Of a DNA stretch of 12,441 nt, positions 1 through 8,408 are shown piece by piece. A model generated the notes under the pieces. The model was not told where the DNA came from, did no database searches, and worked only from the letters and a program-made list of their open reading frames with translations. Source of the DNA: Cudoniella acicularis (Eukaryota; Ascomycota; Leotiomycetes; Helotiales; Helotiaceae); assembly GCA_013054445.1 (NCBI GenBank), contig JAAMPI010001599.1, forward strand, positions 1 to 12,441, written 5' to 3'. A program made the translations under genes and the position numbers. Every line of letters begins with the position of its first letter. Position 1 is the stretch's first letter.

Positions 1-627
1 TTGGTGGTGGTGTTTTAATGGAGTGAAATAAGTGAAGGATTGGAACTTTGTGCTCATGAGTTGGTATGAGTGTGCTATGATGGTTGGTAGTTAGGTAATG
101 TGAAAAGAGCTATATAAAAAGGAAGGCATGGGCTGTACATTATTGGCCACAGGGCTCCAAAAAATCTCAATCTGTAATAACGAACTTGATGGTAATTGTT
201 TGGAAATCATGAGCAAGTTGGATCTCAGGTTTCTCAGCGTCCAAGACCGCAAGCCAGTACACATCCGTCAAGAGCCACAAAGTTCAAAAGCAGAGTCGAA
301 ACCTTGGAAATTAAAACCATCATTTCTTTCTATCGGGCGTTTGCCAACAACAAGGCCTTTTCAATGAAAGTAAAGATGGTCAGCCTGGAGAAGTAAAGTA
401 CAATACATAAATTACAAAAAGAGTATGCAACCATTTTGCCTAGAAGCAGCGGTTTGTGAGTGGTATCTAAGCCCATCTTCACACAGTTTAAATATGCCTG
501 TAAACTCCAAGAACTTCGTCGGCCTTTGAGCTCTGCATTACCGACTTTGATGAACCCAAAACTCCTTTTGAATACGTCCTTGAGGGACCTTTTTCCAAAA
601 CGCCCCTTTTCCAATCTAATTTTGCGC
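1..627. other. Intergenic DNA, no gene supported
   Basis: This stretch lies downstream of the phosphatase gene stop codon and probably contains its 3' untranslated region. Open frames here are under 100 codons on either strand. The longest on the minus strand (330-614) opens with TTG, and the ATG-initiated frame at 128-367 (79 codons) has no recognisable domain and no sign of splicing that would extend it. I see no tRNA-like T-arm motif and no strong repeat. A rare-transcript gene or a relic cannot be excluded. Confidence 0.5.
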
Positions 628-1696
628 CTAGCCCAAGTTTAACAGGAATAAGGGGAAACATCTGAAAGTTGTGAACCAGACTCCGAATACGATGAGCACC
701 ATAAAAAGGATTCTTATTATCCTGGGGTTAAAAAGAATTGGATGACTGTCCTGGGTGTGCTCAACTTTGGCGATGATGGCTCTCAAGGTAGAGACCTGGT
801 ATTCCCTAATGTACCGGACGTCGCACTCCCGAACCTTGGGCTCGGCGTAGCCATGATATTCTTCCACGATATCATTGACGTTCCAACCATAAGCATGTCG
901 AATAACAGCAACAGCGCATCCAGTGCGGTGCTGTAGAAAATTAGCTAGGTCTTTGGTTGGGAATAGTGCAACATTACCTTGCCGTGGTTACAATGAACAA
1001 GGAGAGGATAATTTTCTTTGTCGAGGACGATCTCCATAATTGAATTCATGATGGTTTCGGAGATTTCGACTTTCTTTGTCCCGGCCATATCAATGATCCG
1101 ATGACAGATGCCTTGGCCCTTGATGAAAGCCTTAAATTCGGGAGGAAAGTCTTTGTTGACCAGCGAGCTGCACGGGGTCAGGAGACTGTCCTTGAGCATA
1201 GCCTGACAGTAGCTACTTACACGATTGTCTTCAGTCCGAGGCTTTGGAGATATTGGAAGTCTTCCGTTTGTGGAAAACTGCTCCTGTATATACTGCCAGG
1301 GACGACAATGCCGAAGTTTAATGGCTTGCCTTCTTCTTTTGCCTTTGACTTAATTGTCTGGAGGCTTTTTGGGACTGAGTCGTGTTAGCGAGTGCGAAAC
1401 CCACTACGAGCGAGGTGTCGATAGTGAAACATACCTTCGTTCTCGATGCCCTCCACTGTGTTGGGGAATAATCCATAGGTGTCGATGCCGATATCAGACA
1501 CTGAGCCTCTCCCCAGATCGATATTTTTGGTAGAAGACCACGAATTCCGTTTCGAATCGGTCATGATCTTCTCCTCGCTGTATGAGCCAATTTGCGACTC
1601 ACGCATTATCTGACCGCCGTTTCCGCTCTCCATGATATGGTGTTCCTCGACAAAAGTTCTCGTAGACCGCTTCGAGATGGCGTGGCCCACTGTCAT
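628..1696 (-). CDS. Atypical dual-specificity (tyrosine) phosphatase, Siw14/OCA family, four exons
   Basis: Exons on the minus strand are 1696-1435, 1374-1221, 1167-978 and 930-628, giving 302 residues. The introns of 60, 53 and 47 bp have GTATGT/GTAAGT/GTAATG donors, CAG acceptors and branch sites CTAAC, CTGAC and CTAAT. The joined frame reads continuously through a plant-and-fungi atypical DSP domain at about residues 107-250: an NFGIVVPGSIYRSSFPQ entry segment (107-123), LGLKTIVSLV (133-142), and the signature HCNHGKHRTG (197-206) with nucleophile Cys198 and phosphate-binding Arg204. Siw14-type enzymes cleave inositol pyrophosphates and some phosphoproteins; activity here is inferred from the intact CX5R. 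Residues 1-100 are polar and probably disordered. A hydrophobic stretch (about 276-295) near the C-terminus suggests a membrane anchor. The start is the first ATG after an in-frame stop at 1718-1720, with A at -3. The exact Siw14 versus Oca paralogue is unresolved. Confidence 0.9.
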
Positions 1697-2225
1697 GGTG
1701 CCTCTCTTGGCACCTCTTCACTCCAGCGATATTTTCTCGTCGAAAAGGGGACGTAAAGCTCAATCTCGTCCTGCGAATGTTCTCCGACCCGTTCCAAGCA
1801 GTACACTTGGGCGAAACCTCAAAGGAGGCCACGACAAGCGCGCTGGTTATTTTGGACGTGGGAAGGCATGTTGGATGTCTTCTCTTTCCGTGGTGGTTTG
1901 TAGATTCGTTGTGGGAGATGAAGAGGAAGAGAATTGATCGAAGGCCTGCGAGCTGGCAGTTAAGTGATTTCGGGTTTGTGTAGCTTCATAGCTAGGTGGT
2001 GTTCGGTCCCTTAAATTTGAAAGTTGAGGTCGGGTGCGTCGGTTCTTTTTAAGTCAGTCCAGTCCTTTGAGGCAAGGCGCCAGGGCTGGGCTAGCAAAAT
2101 TATGGAACATGATGACGGAGAGCGGGCTCCGGGGCGCCAGCTCTTAATTAGTAACACACACCAACAGGAGATAGGTGTGAATGGTTTAAGTCCGCGAAAA
2201 AGACAGTATGAATCGTGGCCTTTAT

Positions 2226-2243
2226 GACTGTGACTGTGACTGA
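2226..2243. repeat. Short tandem hexamer GACTGT, about three copies
   Basis: Two exact GACTGT units are followed by GACTGA. This is a short simple-sequence tract in the non-coding region upstream of the phosphatase gene. No function can be assigned. Confidence 0.6.
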
Positions 2244-2367
2244 ACAGTATGTCTCTGATGTGTTACCTACAACAATCAATCTTCTCGCGGTCATGCGACT
2301 GCCTGCATGGCCGCGCGAGGCTGACAACGGCCACAGCTCCCAAATCCGGGGAAATTTCAAATAGCAA

Positions 2368-2383
2368 AAGCAAGCAAGCAAGC
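2368..2383. repeat. AAGC tetranucleotide tract, four copies
   Basis: Four consecutive AAGC units are followed by ATGC. This is a microsatellite in non-coding DNA, of possible use as a length marker but without evident function. Confidence 0.7.
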
Positions 2384-2999
2384 ATGCAGGCGCCTCAAGT
2401 TGCATCCACTGCCTTCCGTTGCGCTCGTATTGTGATTGTTTTGGGTCACTTTAGAGGTGGGCGCGAGTGGGCGGCAGTGGGATGACACAGAATGATTCTT
2501 TCGGTGGCGATGTGCGCTGGTGAGATCATAACTCCGAGAGATGTCGTTGAAGATGCAGGTCTCATCTCTGTTCTGCAGGGGCGCATAGCCAAGCCAGGGG
2601 CAACTCACCGTGAAGAGCACGCGAGCATTGCCCGTTTCTGGGCCTGGCCCCCATGAAAATGAGACATCATTTCCAGGTACTTACGACCTCCCTTTTAAAT
2701 TGAGATCTGGAAATCGTCTCGTTTCCATTTCACGTCACAACAATGCCCTGGAATCATTGGAGATTTCTGGTGTTTTCGTTGTTCTATGTCCATCGTTGAT
2801 CGCATGGTAGTACTCTAAATTTCCCAAGCCATGTCCGGTATGTGCAAGTGTACTCTACAGAGAAAAAAAACCCAACGCCATCTGTTTATGCCCATCCAAC
2901 GCTAAATGCAAGTTGCAAAAGTACCAATCCAACAAGTGCTCTGTAGCACATTCCCAATACTCCAAAAAGCTCAAACAATTTCCATGCTAATGCCCATCT

Positions 3000-5542
3000 C
3001 TATGCCCTTGAATATGCAAGCCATAATTCATGTACCATCATCCCGCCAATCAATATGCTACCAAGTGAAGCACAATTCATACAGTCGCTTCGACCAAATA
3101 AAATTTCCTTGACTCCATACACTGCCCCTGCGAGTTCAAGGCCCCCCAACAAGCTGGCCACAGCGTGAGGAATAGGAGGTTGCTTTGAGGCCTTTGCCCA
3201 AGTGGTGTTGTCGAGTATTGTGCGTGCTGCAATAAGAACACACAAACCCATCACCCCCAACGTAACATTCCTTGAATTTTCAGAGGGATTGTTCAGAGAA
3301 TAAAGCCAGAATAGGAGTCCAAATAGCAAAATAGTAGCCGAGCAAAAGTGGCGGAGCTGAAACCCTTGTGGTTGTTGCATTTGTGGAGGCTCCTTCAAAC
3401 TGAATCCCTGACCGAAAAGAGTAGCAAGTTCTTCATCTGCTTCGCTCGTTGGGGATGGCGGAAAGAATTTTGGTTGAGCGAATTCCACTTCGTCATATGT
3501 GTTGGTTTTAAGGCTCAGACCACCCATAATGTTGTTTGGGTCCGAAGACCGTCGAGTTACATTGTTAAAAAAGTTTTCTTTCACGTCTTGAGGTGATATG
3601 TTAAGGCGTGGTTGGTTAGGTGGATTTCGAAGTCTTTGCGCCGGTGTAATAGGTGCTGGAGGGACTTTGAACCAAAATGGAGAGGGCTGATCCCGTACTG
3701 GTGTTTGACCGAAAAGCGTATTAGTGTTTTCCTGGGGCGATCGGGGCTTGAATGCACGATACTGCTTCTGCGGCACAGACGGTGACCACTCCATCTCATT
3801 GCCGTCACTGTAAGTATGTCGGAGCCGAGTTGGTGCTTCACCTGTTGCGAAATAATGTGTGAGCTCGGGACCTTCCATGTCCAGGAGCGAAGGAGTAGTC
3901 CTTCGCACAGGGAAGCGCTTAGCATAGGAGCTGTAAGGGGCGGGCGTACTGTTATAGCCTCCGGTCGTGGGAGGATTAAATGAATTAGAAGAGTTATCGT
4001 ATAACCCACTGCTGTGAGGTTTGAATGAATTAGAAGGGTTATTGTAAGTCTCCATGGGAGTCGGTGTTGGCGACGGTGTTAGGCGAGATGGTGTTCCAGA
4101 GCCCGCTTTGATTTCATCCAAAGCAGCGCCCATGCTCTCACTAGGACTACAGGATCTTGATCCAAGCCCTACATAGGGGAGCTTTTCAGGTGTACTGGCC
4201 CACAGAGGAGTCATATCGATCTTCAGACAGCGATGAGACACCACCGCTAGCTACAGAAAATAAGCAATGAATAGATGAGTGGGAAACGCATTGACTTACC
4301 AGAATGTAAAATACGAAAGCAAAGCCGTGAGCACCAATGAAAGCTGCATTCAGAGGATTGGCGAGTACTCTAGTATCCATAAAATAGTAAATGATCCAAC
4401 GAGTCAAACACATCAAACCCTGAAGGCCGTACCACTTATAATGGCCTCCAGGTTTAATATGAATCCTGAATCCTCTGCTGGATTCCTTGACCAATGGGCT
4501 CCACCATATTGAGCAAAAGCTACAACCAAAGCTCCAAAAAGCCCACCTCTCCGAAGTTGCTATCGTTACCAATGGGTTTATGAGGGTGAAAATAATTGGC
4601 GGAATTGGGAAATTTAGAATTGTGAATTGTTCGTGATGAGCGGCGTTAAGTAGAGCCATGGCGTTCCAGATAAGCTGACCGAGAAGTCCCATCCACCAGA
4701 GTAACCGGCCTATGTCACAGAGAGAGGGGGTCTTTACTCTCATTGCCATTCGTCTCATTCGAGTCTTCTCTAACAATCGGCGCATATGATCTGATTGGGC
4801 TGTTCTCTGAGCCTGGCGCATTCGCCCGAGGACTCGAGGTTGGCAGTCCTCGCATACCTGAGGATACAGCTTCTCTAAATAATCCTTGTATTTGAAGTAT
4901 TCTTTCTCCATTTTTCGATATTCAGGATGTGACGGGTCCGTTTCGACATAATACTGGGAAAGTGATGACATGTAAAGGTGTTGATTTTTGAGGCATGTTG
5001 AGCAGAACAAGGTCGCATCGTTTCTCTGAAAGTCGGGATCAGGACCGGCTCTGTTTATGGCATATGGCCGTTCGAGGTGTTCTTTGTAGTTAGAAGCAAC
5101 TGGCGGGTCGGTGATTTCGCCGTCCTGACGCGTCAATTAGCATATTGTTTACAGATGGAGCTCAAGAGCAGCTTACCGCGTCCAGAAAGTTCATGGAACC
5201 GCAAGAGGTGCATTCCCACTGAGTAATAAGTCCGTCATACTGGAGACCGGACTTCTTGTTGCAATAAAAGCACACGAGGTTCTTCCGATGACGAGTAGGA
5301 GCCATGAGTCCATGACTTGGTGTTAGGGCGGAGAAAAAAGTTGGAGGTTCCGGAAGTGTAGGCGGTGGTGAGCTGGCGACAATGCGGCCCCCGAGTCTTC
5401 GCATGGTGGCGTCAGGGGTTGTGTCTTGGCAACCGTCAGACCCTCGAAACTTCTTGATGAAAGAAGATGGCAATGTAAAGACGATGAAGAAGGTCAAGAG
5501 AATTGACGCGATCAACACGACGAAGAGAAACAGAAGATCCAT
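3000..5542 (-). CDS. ima1: Inner nuclear membrane protein Ima1 (Samp1/TMEM201/NET5 family), three exons
   Basis: Exons 5542-5177, 5124-4300 and 4250-3000 give 813 residues; the introns are 52 and 49 bp with GTAAGC and GTAAGT donors. An N-terminal hydrophobic segment (about 3-24) precedes the Ima1_N zinc-binding module: CFYC (91-94) and CTSC (111-114), then after intron 1 CSTC (163-166) and CEDC (213-216). Five hydrophobic segments follow (about 260-281, 292-311, 317-332, 355-370, 378-401). Next come a long Ser/Pro/Asn-rich linker (about 410-695) and four C-terminal hydrophobic segments (about 698-716, 724-743, 759-780, 792-810). Family members sit in the inner nuclear membrane and help link heterochromatin or the nuclear envelope to the cytoskeleton; that role is taken from the family. 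The ATG is in good context (GCC before, G after). The linker carries a 15-residue tandem repeat and two TLFGQ motifs. The gene is divergent from alg14. Branch sites are clear for intron 1 (CTAAT) and weak for intron 2. Confidence 0.93.
3954..4043 (-). repeat. Two-copy 45-bp in-frame tandem repeat inside ima1
   Basis: Two adjacent 45-bp units (4043-3999 and 3998-3954, minus) encode 15 residues each, residues 467-481 and 482-496. Both follow the pattern [N/D]N[P/S]SNSF[K/N]P with a G-x-Y ending. The DNA core TGAATTAGAA recurs on the plus strand at 3981 and 4026, exactly 45 bases apart. The repeat lies in the predicted disordered linker. The sequence suggests a fairly recent in-frame duplication that has since diverged. 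Confidence 0.85.
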
Positions 5543-6067
5543 GGCGAGCGAACTTGGCGATGCAAGCAGCGGTGAATTGGGTGTAGCTTTTGTTCAAAAT
5601 AGGTTCGAGAAGTGCAATACACGATGCGTGAATGGAGCTGTGTTGGTGGTCAGCCTTGTGGATGATAGTGGAAAAGAAGCTGGAGGAAGAAGAATCGCAA
5701 AAGTGCGTCTTGTTGAGAAAGCCGAAGCCAAACTTTATCAAGACGCGACGCGCTCGCATGCTCCAAAGAGCAAGAAGGGAACGAGTCCTGCGAAGCTTTC
5801 CTCTCAAGCAGCAACACTTCCAAATTCACTTCGCGATCGCTGCAAACTCTTGGCGAGGCGAGAACACAGCACCGCACCGTACTCGATATTTCAAGCGCAC
5901 TGCTTTTTTCCCAGCAACACTCTGCCTTGGAATTAGAAGATGCGCGCAACGACATTCAAGGCCGAACCTTGAATCGCTCTCTCGAGGCTTAACGCTTCTG
6001 CAAGAAGAGCTTCCCGTCGCCAAATTGAAGGCAGCAAAGCAAGCAGATTCAGCCTCGTGTCCTCAAC
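5543..6067. promoter_or_regulatory. Divergent intergenic region between ima1 and alg14
   Basis: These 525 bp separate the ATGs of two genes transcribed outward and so should hold both promoters and both 5' untranslated regions. Open frames crossing it (5382-5936 and 5632-6141, plus; 5650-5955, minus) extend antisense into ima1 exon 1 or run past the alg14 start in another frame, and show no domain. An 8-bp palindrome GCGATCGC sits at 5833-5840, overlapping TCGCGA at 5831-5836. No clear TATA box can be defended. Confidence 0.6.
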
Positions 6068-6915
6068 ATGGCAGGTCTCTCAGCCTTACGCCTGCTCACA
6101 GCAGCCTTTCTGCTCGCAATCACTACCGCCTTTGTAAGTAGGATGCATTGATACTTCCAGCATGTAAGCCACAACTTATCATTTTACAGCTACGTCTCCT
6201 TTATGTGCTTCCCTCGACATCGCGGCGGCGGCGAAACCCTCGCGCCAAGTCCCCCAGGACATTGCCTTCGCATATGGTAGTCGTGCTTGGTTCCGGTGGA
6301 CACACCGCAGAGATGATGTCTCTGCTGCGAAATATCGATCCAAAACGATATAAGCACCGGACTTATATTCTTTCGTCTGGCGACAGCTTTTCTTCCAGCA
6401 AAGCCTTTGAAATTGAGAAACGGATCCAATCTCGATACACCAACTCGCAGTCACAAACCACTCTTGCGGGGCAAGAGGATCAGGTGACAGGGGTATGGGA
6501 TATCAAAGTCGTTCCTCGTGCAAGAAAAATCCACCAGCCTCTCTATACAGCACCCTTTTCTTCCTTGTGGTGCTTAATTGGCTGCTGCAGAGTCTTGTAC
6601 GAGACGGCAAGGGATTCGAAAGTGTCACCGTTGAAATATCCAGATGTTATTGTCACAAATGGGCCAGCTACAGCTGTGATGGTTATCATTGCTGCCACAG
6701 TATTGAAATACCTTGCGATAGCACCGTTGTGGAAAATGAAAACAGTCTATGTTGAGAGTTGGGCTAGAGTGAAGACTCTCAGTCTTAGCGGAAAGGTTTT
6801 GCTGGAGCTTGGGGTTTGTGATCGGTTTGTAGTGCAATGGGAGGCTTTGGCTAAGGTGCTCAATGGAAATGGTGGAGACAAGAGAGTCGATTGCAAGGGA
6901 TTTCTGGTGGAATAA
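6068..6915 (+). CDS. alg14: Alg14, membrane-anchor subunit of UDP-GlcNAc transferase, two exons
   Basis: Exons 6068-6133 and 6190-6915 give 263 residues; the 56-bp intron has a GTAAGT donor and ACAG acceptor. Exon 1 encodes most of an N-terminal membrane segment (about 7-29), completed by exon 2 and followed by an RRRR stretch (34-37). The Alg14 landmarks appear in order: VVVLGSGGHTAEMM (52-65), YILSSGD (81-87), PRARKIHQ (131-138), PDVIVTNGPATAV (173-185), YVESWARVKTLSLSGK (209-224) and DRFVVQW (233-239). Alg14 recruits cytosolic Alg13 to the ER face, and the pair adds the second GlcNAc to dolichol-PP-GlcNAc at the start of N-glycan assembly. The length is slightly above that of yeast Alg14, and the C-terminus ends near the usual place, so the gene looks complete. 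It converges on mS23. No alg13 is seen in the window. Confidence 0.96.
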
Positions 6916-7290
6916 TGAGGCAATTCGTCGCCACTACTTTGCTCATCTGAATTGCATGTTCGAGCTTTGTAAACAAATACTGATTGATACCCGTTGATGC
7001 GAAAAAAGAGACAAAAAGTAATCTTGCTTTCAAGATTTACTCGTTCATATTTAAGTAAGTTAAATTTTGTGACGTTGGTGAGATGCAAGGTAAATATTAT
7101 AACTCCCAAAGGAAAGATTGTGGAGGGTCCTGGTTTGACAACGACCGCTAGGAGAAGCCCCTTAAGAGTTCACAAGGATATGGAAGAACATAATTAGAGT
7201 GAGAATGCACAACGAAGGCTCGCAAGACGGGATGAGACAAGCGTTGAAAAAAAGTTTACAAGTTTTATACATATATCCACCTGAAGCTTC
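6916..7290. other. Convergent 3' flanks of alg14 and mS23
   Basis: These 375 bp lie between the stop codons of two converging genes, so both 3' untranslated regions must end here. The DNA is AT-rich in the middle (about 6960-7100). Apart from one small inverted repeat described separately I see no gene or strong signal; short frames at 6994-7197 and 6747-7109 match nothing. Confidence 0.6.
7018..7040 (+). other. Small hairpin in the alg14 3' flank
   Basis: GTAATCTTG is followed by a four-base loop CTTT and CAAGATTTAC. This gives nine base pairs with one bulged T at 7036, starting about 100 bp after the alg14 stop codon. It is AT-rich and of modest strength. It could shape the alg14 3' untranslated region or be chance. 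Confidence 0.35.
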
Positions 7291-8059
7291 CTATACTATG
7301 GCTTCCTCCGCGGCGAGAGGATCTGCTGGGTCGACCGGGTCGTCAGGATCTGGTATGCTCGTGTACGCAGCATCCTTCCTCATTTCCATGGCTTCCACTC
7401 TCTTTGTCGCCCAATCTTTCCATTCTTCAAAAGTCTTATCTTCCAGACCCATGCCGATCTCAAGCATGCCCTTCCCAAAGTATGCCCCCGTCCACAAAGC
7501 TTCCTCTTTCGCAATTCGCCGTTCGACTTCCTCCTGATGCCGCAAAGCATAGAATTCCTTCCGCGCGATATCATAAGCTTCGGCTTTACTTTTGTTGTAT
7601 TGATTCATCAGGTAAAGCTGTCTTTGTACCACACTGCAAGTAGATTAGTGACGCGATTCTGATCAGGTCATGCTGAAAGGAGCCGCACCTCTCTCCATCT
7701 AAAGGTCTGCCAATTTGCAGTATCGTTTCCCAATTGCACCGCTGTCCATCCCTTCCATCATTCTCTAGCACTACTCGAGGTCTTGCAAGCTCCCAGGGAT
7801 GGTCTTGGTAAAAATCTCGACGTAATTCGTCTTCCTCATACTGTATTGGAAGTGGCTTGAACATCTTGCTAGGCTTCCGGACTTTTGAGTTGAGCTTATA
7901 TTCCCGATGAGCGGCGGGTTGTGTCCGTGTCAGAATTTCTCCTGGGGGTATTGATCCAATGGTTTTAAACCATACTGGAGGTTGTCTTATGCTCTTTGAG
8001 TTGACGAGGGCTTCAGCGGTTTGGTAGACCCGCGAGGGCTGCAGATTGCGGCCTCTCAT
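7291..8059 (-). CDS. rsm25: Mitochondrial small-subunit ribosomal protein mS23 (Rsm25), two exons
   Basis: Exons 8059-7689 and 7633-7291 give 237 residues, joined across a 55-bp intron. The splice restores the phrase QIGRPLDGE-S-VVQRQLYLM (about 115-133), typical of fungal Rsm25. Other supporting segments are RVYQTAEALV (10-19), PPVWFKTIGSIPPGE (27-41), HPWELARPRVV (87-97) and a charged helical C-terminal half ending in an acidic Asp/Pro tail (about 217-237). The protein belongs to the 37S subunit of the mitochondrial ribosome and should be imported. The N-terminus is basic, without an obvious cleavable presequence. The donor is weak (GTGCGG), but branch site CTAAT, acceptor TTGCAG and frame restoration support the intron. 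A probable 5'-UTR intron lies just upstream. The gene is divergent from the PPR gene. Confidence 0.92.
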
Positions 8060-8078
8060 GTTGGCAGATGGTCAGGTG

Positions 8079-8136
8079 CTATAAACTTCTAATGTCAGCT
8101 TTTCCCCATCTCTGGAATTGTCGAAGGCGCACTTAC
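8079..8136 (-). other. Probable 5'-UTR intron of mS23
   Basis: Reading on the minus strand, a consensus donor GTAAGT at 8136-8131, a perfect branch site CTGAC at 8098-8094 and acceptor TATAG ending at 8079 define a 58-bp intron. This matches the size and signals of the coding introns in this window. Splicing would place the acceptor 20 bases upstream of the mS23 ATG. It would also break up the ATGTAA start-stop created at the donor. Confidence 0.55.
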
Positions 8137-8165
8137 ATTTCGTCACTTCAAGGCGCGCGGAATTG

Positions 8166-8228
8166 TCAACTTTTCTCAGTGGTCTGTTCAGCCAGATACA
8201 TTTTGACAGGGGTAGAAAGCACGGACAT
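8166..8228 (-). CDS. Candidate 20-codon upstream ORF in the mS23 leader
   Basis: An ATG at 8228 opens a frame of 20 codons ending in TGA at 8166-8168, upstream of the probable leader intron. If the transcript starts to its right on the minus strand, ribosomes would meet this uORF before the mS23 start. The transcription start is unknown, so its presence in mRNA is inference. A chance ORF of this size is common. Confidence 0.25.
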   Translation of the reverse strand: MSVLSTPVKMYLAEQTTEKS

Positions 8229-8408
8229 TCGCGAAATCTGATCAAGCATGCACCTCGACATTTCAAAAGAACATTTTTGAAAACACTACACAACGCGCCG
8301 ACACATCTATCAACATCCAGAAAAGTCGAATTTGCACATGTATTAGGGGCTTCAACTTTAATGCATCTGCGGGATCGGTGACAAAGAGGTCAATATGTTA
8401 GGCGGCTC

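Larger units (their letters stand above)
1697..2999. promoter_or_regulatory. 1.3-kb non-coding region: phosphatase upstream region and ima1 3' flank
   Basis: Two minus-strand genes flank this region. The right part should hold the ima1 3' untranslated region and the left part the phosphatase 5' untranslated region and promoter. Open frames are all short (under 105 codons), overlap one another in several frames, and match nothing I know. One frame (1599-1832, minus) overlaps the phosphatase start but opens with GTG, so it is not a credible upstream ORF. Two short simple repeats are listed separately. I cannot place a transcription start or a factor-binding site with confidence. Confidence 0.5.
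8060..8408. promoter_or_regulatory. Divergent promoter region shared by mS23 and the PPR gene
   Basis: Only 349 bp separate the two ATGs, so both promoters and both 5' leaders must overlap or abut. The mS23-proximal part contains a likely leader intron and a short uORF, listed separately. An in-frame TGA at 8379-8381 lies upstream of the PPR ATG. No TATA box or named binding site can be supported. Confidence 0.65.

Noticed and set aside
501..663. Plus-strand open frame of about 50 codons with protein-like composition
   Set aside because: It lacks an ATG, is preceded by a stop, and its end is antisense to the phosphatase C-terminus. I could not extend it by plausible splicing.
3581..4009. 142-codon minus-strand frame within ima1
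   Set aside because: Out-of-frame shadow of the long ima1 third exon, whose own frame is continuous to conserved C-terminal membrane segments.
5600..5615. GGTTCGAGA resembling a tRNA T-arm
   Set aside because: No matching T-stem partner or acceptor stem around it, so no tRNA fold can be drawn.
5382..5936. 184-codon plus-strand frame starting with ATG
   Set aside because: It is antisense to the zinc-binding exon of ima1 and then crosses the divergent promoter. The translation shows no domain, while the minus-strand reading is a clear Ima1 module.
5632..6141. 169-codon plus-strand frame overlapping the alg14 start
   Set aside because: It runs through the promoter and alg14 exon 1 in the wrong frame and has no recognisable sequence; the alg14 frame is supported by splicing and homology.
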